This document shows, piece by piece, positions 49,009-57,214 of a stretch of DNA of 64,000 bases. The DNA comes from Lysinibacillus sp. G4S2 (GTDB lineage Bacteria; Bacillota; Bacilli; Bacillales_A; Planococcaceae). The stretch is taken from assembly GCF_030348505.1 (NCBI RefSeq), contig NZ_JAUCFJ010000002.1:4344001-4408000 (forward strand). Direction: 5' to 3'. Each line of letters starts with the position of its first letter. The stretch's first letter is position 1. Below the pieces are notes generated by a model. It saw only the letters and a list, made by a program, of their open reading frames with translations. It made no database searches and had not been told where the DNA came from. Both the position numbers and the translations under genes were made by a program.

Positions 49009-51393
49009 TTAGTTACGCAGTGGTTTTCCCTTTAAAAGCATGTGCTGCATTCTTTGTTGAGATAACGGATCTGCAACTAAGCTTAGGAATGCCTCACGCT
49101 CTAGATTTAATAGGTATTGCTCATCTACTAATGTGCCATATGGAACTTTACCACCAGCTATAACATATGCTAATTTTTTAGCGATTTTTAAATCGTGCTC
49201 ACTAATAAAGCCTGATTCAAACATTCCTTGCGCACCGATGAGTAGCGTACCGTAGCCTGTTGCTCCGACTACAGGAACTTTCGCAGGTACAGGTGCTTGA
49301 TAGCCTGCCTCATAAAGTGCTAGTGCTGCTTGCTTTGCATCATGTAGTTGGTGATCTGGGTTAACAGAAATCCCGTCTGCAAAGTTTAAGAAGTTATTGT
49401 CACGCGCTTCTTCACCAGATGTCGAAACTTTTGCCATCGCAATTGTTTCAAATACTTTATTAGCAATATGTTGATAGTCTACCTCAACGCCATTTGGTAA
49501 GCCTTTGAGGAATTTTTGGTACAGCGCCTTATTACCGCCACCGCCTGGAATTAATCCAACGCCGACTTCTACTAAGCCCATATACGTTTCCATTGTTGCT
49601 TGGATATGTGCAGCTGGTAAGCAGACCTCCGAACCCCCGCCAAGTGTCATGCTAAAAGGTGCTGCCACAACTGGTTTGCGAGAATATTTAATCTTTTGCA
49701 TAGCACCTTGGAACGCTTTGATAACGAAGTCTAATTCAAAAACATTATCATCCTGCGCTTCTACTAAAATCATTCCTAGATTAGCACCAACACAGAAGTT
49801 TTTCCCTTGGTTACCGATGACTAAGCCTTTATAGTTAGCTTCTACTTCATCGATCGCATAGTTAATCATTTGAATAATGTCTAAGCCTATTGCATTTGAT
49901 TGTGAATGGAATTCAAGTAATGCAATTCCGTCACCTAAATCTATTAAGCTAGCACCTGTATTTGATTTAATAACGCCATGTTTTTTCTTATAGCGTTTTA
50001 AGTTAATTTCCTTTTCATTAACTGGCACTTTAACGTATTCAGAGCCATTATAGTATGCTAGGTCACCATCAATTTCCGAATAGAAAGTGTCAAAGCCGCT
50101 TGCTAACATATCTTTGACAAATGCTGGTACCTCACGTCCTTCAGACTCCATTTTAGCTACGGATTCTTTCACACCAATTGCATCCCAAATTTCGAATGGA
50201 CCTTGCTGCCAGCCGAAGCCCCATTTCATGGCATTGTCAATCGCAACAATATCATCAGCAATTTCACCATGTAACTGTGCTGAATAAATTAACGTTGGAG
50301 CGAAAACACCCCATAATAACTCTCCCGTACGATCCTTAGCATATGTTAATGCTTTCACTTTATTTGCTAATCCACGAGTTTGTTTTGCCATCTCGATAGA
50401 AGGTGTTTTTAATTTTTTCACTGGGCTATACTCTAATGTGTTTGGATCAATTTCAAGTATTTCCTTGCCTTGCTTTAAGAAGAAACCTTGACCAGATTTT
50501 GCTCCTAGCCAGCCGTTTGTAACCATTTTTTGCAGGAATTCTGGTACTGCAAATACTTGCTGCTCTTCACCTGTTGTTTGATCATAGACGTTTTTAGCCA
50601 CGTGGATAAATGTATCTAAACCAACTACATCCAAAGTTCGGAAGGTTGCAGATTTTGGACGCCCGATTAGTGGACCCGTTACAGAATCTACCTCGCCAAC
50701 TGAGTAACCACCATTCATCATTTCTTGTAAAGTGATTAGTAAACCATACGTTCCAATTCGGTTGGCAATGAAGTTTGGTGTATCCTTAGCAAGTACAACA
50801 CCTTTCCCAAGCACATCTTCGCCAAATGTTTTCATAAAGCTTACAACCTCTGGCGCTGTTGTGTTTGCTGGAATGACTTCCAGCAGTTTTAAATAACGAG
50901 GCGGGTTGAAAAAGTGCGTTCCCAGGAAATGCTTTTGAAAATCTTCTGAACGCCCTTCTGCCATTGCATTTATGCTTATGCCAGATGTGTTTGAACTAAT
51001 AATTGTTCCAGGCGCACGTACTGCATCAATTTTTTCATATAGGCTTTGTTTAATCGCTAAATTTTCAACGACAACTTCGATGATCCAATCTACATCTTTT
51101 AATTTCTCTAAATCGTCCTCAAAGTTACCAACTGTTAGTAGTGATAAATTTTTCTTAGAAGTAAGTGGTGCCGGCTTTTGCTTTAATAACTTTTGAAGAG
51201 CTCCGTTTACGATACGATTTCTTACTGCAGGATGCTCTAAAGAAAGATTCTTTGCTTCTTCCTCTTTTGTTAGTTCCTTCGGCGCAATGTCTAATAATAA
51301 TGTTGGAATACCGATGTTTGCTAAATGTGCTGCAATTCCAGAGCCCATTACCCCAGAACCTAGAACAGCTGCTTTTTTAATGTTGTAAGTCAC
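49009..51393 (-). CDS. fadN: 3-hydroxyacyl-CoA dehydrogenase/enoyl-CoA hydratase FadN
   Basis: 794 residues from GTG 51393, with AAGGGGG upstream (earlier in-frame codons precede the operator). N-terminal NAD-binding HAD (VLGSGVMGSGIAAHLANIG), then a second HAD segment, then a C-terminal crotonase domain (GNQGKNFCVGANL, PFSMTLGGGSEVCLPA). This reverse fusion order is that of YusL/FadN. First gene of the fad operon and target of the FadR site at 51419. Confidence 0.95.
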   Translation of the reverse strand: MTYNIKKAAVLGSGVMGSGIAAHLANIGIPTLLLDIAPKELTKEEEAKNLSLEHPAVRNRIVNGALQKLLKQKPAPLTSKKNLSLLTVGNFEDDLEKLKDVDWIIEVVVENLAIKQSLYEKIDAVRAPGTIISSNTSGISINAMAEGRSEDFQKHFLGTHFFNPPRYLKLLEVIPANTTAPEVVSFMKTFGEDVLGKGVVLAKDTPNFIANRIGTYGLLITLQEMMNGGYSVGEVDSVTGPLIGRPKSATFRTLDVVGLDTFIHVAKNVYDQTTGEEQQVFAVPEFLQKMVTNGWLGAKSGQGFFLKQGKEILEIDPNTLEYSPVKKLKTPSIEMAKQTRGLANKVKALTYAKDRTGELLWGVFAPTLIYSAQLHGEIADDIVAIDNAMKWGFGWQQGPFEIWDAIGVKESVAKMESEGREVPAFVKDMLASGFDTFYSEIDGDLAYYNGSEYVKVPVNEKEINLKRYKKKHGVIKSNTGASLIDLGDGIALLEFHSQSNAIGLDIIQMINYAIDEVEANYKGLVIGNQGKNFCVGANLGMILVEAQDDNVFELDFVIKAFQGAMQKIKYSRKPVVAAPFSMTLGGGSEVCLPAAHIQATMETYMGLVEVGVGLIPGGGGNKALYQKFLKGLPNGVEVDYQHIANKVFETIAMAKVSTSGEEARDNNFLNFADGISVNPDHQLHDAKQAALALYEAGYQAPVPAKVPVVGATGYGTLLIGAQGMFESGFISEHDLKIAKKLAYVIAGGKVPYGTLVDEQYLLNLEREAFLSLVADPLSQQRMQHMLLKGKPLRN

Positions 51394-51418
51394 AAGCAAT
51401 TCCCCCTTATTCTCCCAT

Positions 51419-51436
51419 TGAATGAATAGCCATTCA
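51419..51436 (-). promoter_or_regulatory. FadR operator
   Basis: TGAATGAATAGCCATTCA, an 18-bp near-palindrome matching the Bacillus FadR consensus TGAATGAMTANTCATTCA at 16-17 of 18 positions. It lies 26-43 bases upstream of the fadN start, so repressor binding would block transcription, relieved by long-chain acyl-CoA. Confidence 0.85.
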
Positions 51437-51813
51437 TTTTTTGACCAAAAAAATATCAAGTTTACCTTAGTGTATTTTTGTCCAGATTTTGAATTGATCT
51501 AGCTCAATTCAAGTTTAACGCGTGGCGTATTCTGTGACATACGACTGAGGCTTATCTTTGTTCAGCTACCATTCTGATTTAGAGGTACACATCTTCTGCT
51601 GAATAAAGATAAAACTACTTTTTCTGTTTTTAGTGTAGAATATTTTGTTTAATTTAGCAATCTTTTTTCACTAATTATTTTTGCAATATACAACTTATTT
51701 CGTTTTTTACGAGCGAAAATAAGACAATAAGTAGATATCAATTATTCCAAACAGAAAACTTTCAGGTTGCGATAAAAATGTGTAGAATGGAAAGCGAGGA
51801 GAGTGAAATACTA
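51437..51813. other. Divergent region fadN / thioredoxin
   Basis: About 375 AT-rich bases, promoters of both sides expected. A GTGACATACGACTGAGG stretch at 51533 distantly recalls the dispersed GTGACACCCGCTGAA tag. Nothing else seen. Confidence 0.35.
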
Positions 51814-52131
51814 ATGAAAACAATTACAACTGCTGACCAATTTAATGAACTGATCTCAGGTGATCAAAAAGTGCTAGTGAAATTTTACGCTGGATGGTGC
51901 CCAGATTGCACACGCATGGATATGTTCATCGATCCAATTATCGAAGAGTACAGCCAATATGACTGGTACGAACTTAATCGCGATGAGCTTCCAGAAATTG
52001 CGGATAAATATGATGTAATGGGTATTCCAAGCCTACTAATTTTCCAAAACGGTGAAAAATTAGCACACTTACATAGTGCCAATGCTAAATCACCTCAGCA
52101 AGTTACAGATTTCTTATCTGCACAACAATAA
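51814..52131 (+). CDS. Thioredoxin-family protein with WCPDC motif
   Basis: 105 residues from ATG 51814; the frame begins 12 codons earlier without a ribosome site, while GGAGAGTGA precedes this start. Thioredoxin fold with YAGWCPDCTRMD (CPDC) and cis-Pro in MGIPSLLIF. Resembles the small YtpP-type thioredoxin-like proteins of Bacillales. Cytosolic disulfide exchange expected. A 21-base piece of its 3' end is repeated 96 bases downstream. Confidence 0.85.
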   Translation: MKTITTADQFNELISGDQKVLVKFYAGWCPDCTRMDMFIDPIIEEYSQYDWYELNRDELPEIADKYDVMGIPSLLIFQNGEKLAHLHSANAKSPQQVTDFLSAQQ

Positions 52132-52193
52132 TTAGCTAGGCTAAAACAGCAATGAAAAGCTTCTAATTTGTGGCGAAAGCGAAAGCGTCGGCC

Positions 52194-52214
52194 GCAAGTT
52201 ACAGATTTCTTATC
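52194..52214 (+). repeat. Copy of the thioredoxin gene 3' end
   Basis: GCAAGTTACAGATTTCTTAT(C) identical to 52098-52118 inside the thioredoxin gene, after a short GCGAAAGCGAAAGCGTCGG stretch. Confidence 0.8.
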
Positions 52215-52219
52215 GGCAA

Positions 52220-52258
52220 AAAAGAGCTGCATTTCTTATTGAAATGCAGCTCTTTTTA
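52220..52258 (+). terminator. Terminator after the thioredoxin gene
   Basis: Perfect stem GAGCTGCATTTC ttatt GAAATGCAGCTC followed by TTTTTA, immediately before the C39-like gene's ribosome site. Confidence 0.85.
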
Positions 52259-52272
52259 GAAAGGAGATTATG

Positions 52273-52776
52273 ATGCGCCAGCAATTGTCGCTACTTGGAA
52301 AATCACAATATGATGCATCCATTTCACCAAACTATCGTAATTCTGCTTGCGGACCTACAACTGTACACGTAATCTTAAACTATTTAGACGAGACGACTCC
52401 TTCGGTAAATGAGCTTTACAAACTTCTTGGTGGCACGAAAATTGGGTTATTTAAATGGCGTCTAATTCGCAATCTTCGCCGGCTTCATCCAACATGGAAT
52501 ATTCGCGATTGTACATTAAAGGAGGCAATGCAGGAAATCGATGCAGACCGCCCTGTCGCCATACGTTTCGACCGCTATTTCAGCCTACATTGGCGCGATA
52601 AAAAATCTGCCTTCGCCTATCATTGGGTACCTCTCATTGGCTATGAAATACGAAATGATGAGCTGTTTCTAATATTCCACGATAATGGTGGCCCTAATCG
52701 TGAAAGTAAAATTCGAGTGGCTTCCTTCAAAGATAATGAGAAAGTATTAAGCTTCGTAAAAATCACACCGAACTAA
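52273..52776 (+). CDS. Papain-like C39-type peptidase domain protein
   Basis: 167 residues from the second ATG (52273; the first, 52270, is nearer the AAGGAG). Resembles peptidase_C39_2: NSACGPTTVHVIL gives the candidate nucleophile Cys in front of GPT, AYHWVPLIGYE the His, and FHDNGG the Asp/Asn. No signal peptide, so it acts in the cytosol, or is not secreted classically. The substrate is not known. Single-gene unit. Confidence 0.7.
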   Translation: MRQQLSLLGKSQYDASISPNYRNSACGPTTVHVILNYLDETTPSVNELYKLLGGTKIGLFKWRLIRNLRRLHPTWNIRDCTLKEAMQEIDADRPVAIRFDRYFSLHWRDKKSAFAYHWVPLIGYEIRNDELFLIFHDNGGPNRESKIRVASFKDNEKVLSFVKITPN

Positions 52777-52779
52777 GTG

Positions 52780-52812
52780 AGAGCGTGCCTGCAATGTTTG
52801 GACACGCTCTTC
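52780..52812. terminator. Terminator between convergent C39-like and SpoIIP-like genes
   Basis: AGAGCGTG ... CACGCTCT hairpin followed by T-rich sequence. Confidence 0.7.
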
Positions 52813-52818
52813 TTATAA

Positions 52819-53727
52819 TTATTTACTTTTCTCAAGAATATCCTCTAGAACCTGTGCAAAAATATCTGTTGTTCTATACATTTCTTCCAGCGTATTTTCT
52901 ATACCTCCCATTTCTACTAATACTGAATTATCATGGAGTTCTTGATTGTAGGTATTTTGGGGATTGACCCCTTTTTCTATTACACCTATTGATAGTCCCG
53001 GATATAATTTTTCTAGTTGTTCATGAAGCTGAGTTGCAAATTTTTTATTCGTTTCATAATTTCCACTCGTTTTTGATACGACAAATTTAATTTTTGCGTA
53101 CTCTTCCCCTTTAATTTCAATTGTGGATTCACGTCTTTTTGTAGAATCTCGATGTATATCAAAAACCATGCGAATACTGTCATTTTCAGCTAAGACTTTC
53201 TGTAAATTTTCCCGTGAAACTTTATATGAATCCTGAAAATATAAACCTCTTTGTTTTAAGATTCCAGCTACATCTGTCTCATCATGAATTGCTGGAACCT
53301 GCAATTCCTTTAATGCTCTACTTAACTCTTTACCTACCAATGTTATATTTTTAGTATCACTATACGCCCGCTCTCTATACACCTGCTGTGCAGAAACCTC
53401 TGGAATAAATGATTCTATATTATGTGAATGATAAATATAAACTACAGGTTCTTTTTCGTCCATTGCGTAAGACGATGACGCCCCTCCAACACTTTGGACT
53501 ACCTCTGAAACTTTGCTATTTCCATTAAAGAAGATTAACCATGAAAAAATAAATGCACAAACTAAAACACCGCTTGAAATAACAGAGAATTTTGTTATGA
53601 TTCTTTTTTTGCCCATGCTCCTTGCTCGTTGTCTAAGAGTATTCTCAGTTGCAGAAACAAACTCCTTTCTAGGATGTTGAGGGTACATTTCTTTTAACAT
53701 ATCAAACAAGTCTTTTTCATTTTGCAT
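52819..53727 (-). CDS. SpoIIP-domain membrane protein, putative anti-sigma factor
   Basis: 302 residues. Cytosolic N terminus (residues 1-45, LFDMLKEMYPQHPRKEFVSATENTLRQRAR), one membrane helix (46-67), then an extracellular SpoIIP amidase domain: VYIYHSHNIESF near residue 96, FDIHRDS near residue 188, VEMGGIENTLEEMYR near the end. SpoIIP cleaves peptidoglycan in engulfment; here the pairing with an ECF sigma gene 27 bases upstream suggests a regulator that senses or remodels the wall. The anti-sigma role is inference. Confidence 0.75.
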   Translation of the reverse strand: MQNEKDLFDMLKEMYPQHPRKEFVSATENTLRQRARSMGKKRIITKFSVISSGVLVCAFIFSWLIFFNGNSKVSEVVQSVGGASSSYAMDEKEPVVYIYHSHNIESFIPEVSAQQVYRERAYSDTKNITLVGKELSRALKELQVPAIHDETDVAGILKQRGLYFQDSYKVSRENLQKVLAENDSIRMVFDIHRDSTKRRESTIEIKGEEYAKIKFVVSKTSGNYETNKKFATQLHEQLEKLYPGLSIGVIEKGVNPQNTYNQELHDNSVLVEMGGIENTLEEMYRTTDIFAQVLEDILEKSK

Positions 53728-53754
53728 TTGTCAACCCCCCCTCTATTTCAATAT

Positions 53755-54246
53755 TCAGTTTTCTTTTAGGGCTCTATGATAATCAACTTTTACTTTCGCC
53801 GCACTACATTGAAGAATTTCCGAAGTCTCTTTAATGGAAAATTCATTAATACCTCGAAGAATGACTACCGCTCTGTAATTAGGTTTTAATTTAGCAATGG
53901 CTTCATGTATAAACTGTTTTAATTCTGTTACTTCAAACTCCTCTTCAGGCTTCTTTTCATTCGATGAAAACTGATTAAAAAAACCGTCCTTAAATAGTGA
54001 AGCAAACCTTTTCTTTCTGTAGTGATCTATTGCCACATGTTTTGCGATCGAAAAAATCCATGTTTTAAAATTGTATTTACTATTAAAATTCGTTAAATCT
54101 TTTAAGACACGAATGAATACTTCTTGGGTCAAATCCTCCGCATCATTTTGATTTCCCGTAAAACAAACAAGAAATCTATAAACATCTAAGTAATACAAGT
54201 TGTAGATTTCCACTATTCTTGATTCCAAGTTATTTGAATCAGTCAA
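53755..54246 (-). CDS. ECF RNA polymerase sigma factor
   Basis: 163 residues with a TTG start seven bases after GGAGG. Region 2 (DAEDLTQEVFIRVLKDL, FKTWIFSIAKHVAIDHYRK) and region 4 (LKPNYRAVVILRGINEFSIKETSEILQCSAAKVKVDYHRALKEN) are intact. Followed by the SpoIIP-like gene. An ECF-type promoter lies just upstream, suggesting autoregulation. The regulon is unknown. Confidence 0.92.
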   Translation of the reverse strand: MTDSNNLESRIVEIYNLYYLDVYRFLVCFTGNQNDAEDLTQEVFIRVLKDLTNFNSKYNFKTWIFSIAKHVAIDHYRKKRFASLFKDGFFNQFSSNEKKPEEEFEVTELKQFIHEAIAKLKPNYRAVVILRGINEFSIKETSEILQCSAAKVKVDYHRALKEN

Positions 54247-54276
54247 TCTTTCCCCTCCTTTTACTTATTTGCTTAT

Positions 54277-54304
54277 AATTCGTTTGAGATTGGGAAAAGG
54301 TTAC
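54277..54304 (-). promoter_or_regulatory. ECF-type promoter of the sigma operon
   Basis: GTAACC (54304-54299), 16 bases, then CGAATT (54282-54277), the spacing and motif class of autoregulated Bacillus ECF promoters (AAC...CG). It is 30 bases from the sigma-factor start codon. Confidence 0.65.
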
Positions 54305-54322
54305 AAAAATTTGTATAAAAAA

Positions 54323-54530
54323 GCCTCTCCAGCAAAACGTGTGGTTGATTTCCGTTCCGGCTTGGGCGCTTTCCTAGGGGCGTCCGATGAGCCGCTTCAC
54401 TCGCTTTGCTCGCTCCAGGGTCTCATCTGTGACGCTAATCCCCAAGGAGTCGCCCAGCCGGAACGAAGATCAACTAATATACAGCGCATATATTTTAAAA
54501 AATGTCACCCACAACTTTTGGTGATGAGCC
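54323..54530. mobile_element. MITE-like element with perfect 8-bp target duplication
   Basis: 208 bp flanked by ATAAAAAA at 54315-54322 and 54531-54538. Right end CACAACTTTTGGTGATGAGCC; left end GCCTCTCCAGCAAAACGTGT (more eroded). Subterminal GTTGATTTCCGTTCCGGC and GCCGGAACGAAGATCAAC pair, and an inner GATGAGCC...CTCATC hairpin. The right duplication is also the T-tract of the exonuclease terminator. Confidence 0.85.
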
Positions 54531-54532
54531 AT

Positions 54533-54563
54533 AAAAAAGCAGAGCATATTTCTATACTCTGCG
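54533..54563 (-). terminator. Terminator of the 5'-3' exonuclease gene
   Basis: GCAGAG catatttctata CTCTGC with six Ts on the minus strand; the T-tract coincides with the MITE target-site copy. Confidence 0.75.
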
Positions 54564-54581
54564 TGAATAACCTGATGTTTT

Positions 54582-55469
54582 TTAAATAAGCGAATACAGC
54601 GAGCGTGCCTGCTTGGCGATTAATGTATAGCCACGTTGTTCTATTTCTTTGAACGTTTGAGGCTCGTAATTTGGTAATACTAAACTCGCTAAATCTGCCT
54701 CGATTGATACGTTTGTTTGAATTGTTGCAAGCTCGTGTGACAAATTAAGCATATCTAAGTTCTCTTTAATTTTCGTACGTTGTCCAGGCTTTAATTCGTC
54801 TAATGATGTAAGAACATTTTCGATAGAGCCATACGTTTGAATTAACGTAAGTGCCTGCTTTGGTCCAATTCCTTTTACGCCAGGATAACCATCACTCGAA
54901 TCTCCCATAAAAGCTTTGACCTGTGCAAATTGAATAGGTTCGATGCCATACTCCTCTTTAAAGCGTGTATGCGTATAAACGTCATATTCTGTGTAGCCTT
55001 TTTTCGTAAAAGCAATTTCCGTTGATGGTCTTAAAAGCTGCAGTAAATCCTTGTCTCCACTAATTACCGTAATGTCAGCCTCGTCCTGAAATTTTGTAAT
55101 CATTGAGCCAATTAAATCATCTGCCTCCATCCCTTTAACACCGAAGTTTTGCCAACCGATTTGTTCAGATAAATTTTTAGCCATATCAAATTGTGGCAAC
55201 ATTTCCTCCGGTGGTGCTGGACGATTAGCCTTATAGCCATCAAATAATTCGTTACGGAATGTATGTGCACCCATATCCCAACAAACGGCAAGATGCGTTG
55301 GCTTCATGATAGATTGTGCCGTTAATACATGACGTACAAATCCTTGGGCACCATTAGTCGGTGTCCCATCCGCAAGGCGAATATAATGCCCCATCGCAGC
55401 TGAAGCAAAAAATGAACGGAATAATAGCGCCATGCCATCAACAATTAATAATTTTGGTTTTGTTGTCAT
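54582..55469 (-). CDS. ypcP: 5'-3' exonuclease (PolA N-terminal-like, YpcP)
   Basis: 295 residues, the 5'-nuclease domain alone. Metal ligands: LLIVDGMAL start, CWDMGAHTFRNELFDGYKANR, GMEADDLIG, ISGDKDLLQLL, and GDSSDGYPGVKGIGPKQAL (helix-hairpin-helix). Removes RNA primers or flaps, and partially redundant with PolA in B. subtilis. Monocistronic. Confidence 0.92.
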   Translation of the reverse strand: MTTKPKLLIVDGMALLFRSFFASAAMGHYIRLADGTPTNGAQGFVRHVLTAQSIMKPTHLAVCWDMGAHTFRNELFDGYKANRPAPPEEMLPQFDMAKNLSEQIGWQNFGVKGMEADDLIGSMITKFQDEADITVISGDKDLLQLLRPSTEIAFTKKGYTEYDVYTHTRFKEEYGIEPIQFAQVKAFMGDSSDGYPGVKGIGPKQALTLIQTYGSIENVLTSLDELKPGQRTKIKENLDMLNLSHELATIQTNVSIEADLASLVLPNYEPQTFKEIEQRGYTLIAKQARSLYSLI

Positions 55470-55600
55470 GATAAATAATCCTCTCTATAACAATACAATG
55501 ATTGTAGTAATTCATTATTAAGCATTGTTCTATTATAGCAAACTACCACTAAACTTCATTGTAAATATATACAAGCCACTATTCCACATCCCATTTATAA

Positions 55601-56590
55601 CTATCTACTTATCGCGCTGCCTCTTTTTGAAATACGATTGCGATGATCCAATCGAATACCTGTTAGCCAATTTAAAAATGCTGTAACGCCCATCTTAACT
55701 GTTTCTGGACGTAGATCTCCTTCCTTTGGATCCGCATAGATAAAGTCAATATGGCGAACGCCTTCATTTTCTCCAATGAGCTTGAGGATATCAAATAATT
55801 CATAGGCAGTTAGTCCACCTGGTGTTGCAGCAGGTACATCTGATGCAAATATAATATCAAGTGCGTCCAAATCTACAGATACGTATATACGATCCACCTC
55901 ATACATAAGCTGACGAAGCATTTCGCGAATGGTTAGTTGAATACCATCACGACGCATTTGCTTTACCGTAATCATATGTATACCCTGTTCTTTCGCGTAA
56001 TGAATCATTTCTGGTGAATTGAAAAAGCCGTGCAGCCCGACATTATAAATATGTTTGCCCTCGACAATCCCTGCAGCAATAAGATTCTGAATTGGAGAAT
56101 CCATAGCTAAGCCAATTTCCTCCTGATTCCGTGCATCCAAATGCGTATCGATTTGAATGATTCCAATTCGTTCCTGTGGAAAAGCATTCTTTATCCCTCT
56201 TAGGGAACAAGCCGTAATCGCATGATCTCCACCAATAAGACAGGTGAAACTTTTAGAATAAGTGGTACTTAAGCTTTCTGCCGCAGCTTCTATAGCTGAC
56301 TCTGAAAGCATTCTATCAGTCTCGTGGATGGCCACATCGCCTACATCAACGACTGCCAATGAGCGCAAATCGACTTGCTCATCTAAATTATAGGATTGAA
56401 AGCTTGGCCAAGCCTTCCGAAACGCAGTTGGATACAGTGCTTTTTGGAAAGGTTTACTACCATACGATAATAAAGCACCATATAAAATAATCTCTACATC
56501 ACTTGGAATTGGATTTTCTATTTGCTTAATCCATTGATGCATAGCTGAGCCCTTTTCTTGTTTATACTGCCATTCTGGTTGAATAAACAT
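55601..56590 (-). CDS. Ureohydrolase family protein (agmatinase/formiminoglutamase type)
   Basis: 329 residues from ATG 56590 with AAGGAGG. Binuclear Mn ligands visible: GGDHA, QIDTHLDAR, SVDLDALD, with the late EGDLRPE segment in place of the arginase loop. The substrate cannot be read from the sequence; no hut, roc or speE genes are next to it. Cytosolic hydrolase of a guanidino or formimino compound. Confidence 0.82.
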   Translation of the reverse strand: MFIQPEWQYKQEKGSAMHQWIKQIENPIPSDVEIILYGALLSYGSKPFQKALYPTAFRKAWPSFQSYNLDEQVDLRSLAVVDVGDVAIHETDRMLSESAIEAAAESLSTTYSKSFTCLIGGDHAITACSLRGIKNAFPQERIGIIQIDTHLDARNQEEIGLAMDSPIQNLIAAGIVEGKHIYNVGLHGFFNSPEMIHYAKEQGIHMITVKQMRRDGIQLTIREMLRQLMYEVDRIYVSVDLDALDIIFASDVPAATPGGLTAYELFDILKLIGENEGVRHIDFIYADPKEGDLRPETVKMGVTAFLNWLTGIRLDHRNRISKRGSAISR

Positions 56591-56624
56591 GTTAACCTAC
56601 CTCCTTCACGCCATTTTTCTATAA

Positions 56625-56906
56625 CTATTATAACGTAGGGTTAATTTCTGTTCCGACTGGGCGCTTTGTCTCTGACGCTTCGCTTTCGCACAGAGCAAAG
56701 CTTCCTGTGGGCGTCTGATGAGCTGCAAGGAGTCGCCCAGTCGTAACGAAGATCAACTTTGCACATGACATATATTTTAACTTCTTTCAGCTTAAGTCCC
56801 CAGCCTCTATAGGTGATGAGATGAATGCGGGTTTAAGTAACTTTTCAGCGGGTCCAAACATCTTTTGAAAGAAGTTAAAGCCTCCCCAACTTTTTGGTGA
56901 TGAGCC
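56625..56906. mobile_element. MITE-like element copy with internal insertion
   Basis: Left GGTTAATTTCTGTTCCGACTGGGCG, eroded end; right CCCCAACTTTTTGGTGATGAGCC. Internal GACGCTTCGCTTTCGCACAG unit, then AACGAAGATCAAC, and two oppositely oriented AACTTCTTTCAGC/GAAAGAAGTT tags with CAGCGGGT at 56778-56880. No clear target duplication. Confidence 0.7.
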
Positions 56907-57214
56907 AAATTGAAATCAATTGCCCTATGCTACTTTATTGTTCCGATAAATATACCTAGAGAATTACCTTTGATATTAATAGTACCATTAGTGCATACAG
57001 TTTCGTCAAAGTTCAGTATTTTCCCTCTTAAATTCTAAAAAATTCTTCATACTCCATTTCCCCTTATAAAAAAATAGCAAACTAGGCAAATGTGGGCCTA
57101 CTCGGGGTTCAGTTCATTTCACATTACCCAATCCTTTTCATTATTTCTGGTTGTTGTATATTCAATAAAACACAAAAGATACGAACCCCATCTCCCTATT
57201 AGAAAATGTGAGTC
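56907..57214. other. Intergenic region downstream of the MFS gene
   Basis: 308 AT-rich bases; a plus-strand 61-codon frame at 57090-57275 overlaps the MFS gene's end and has no ribosome site. No feature supported. Confidence 0.4.
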
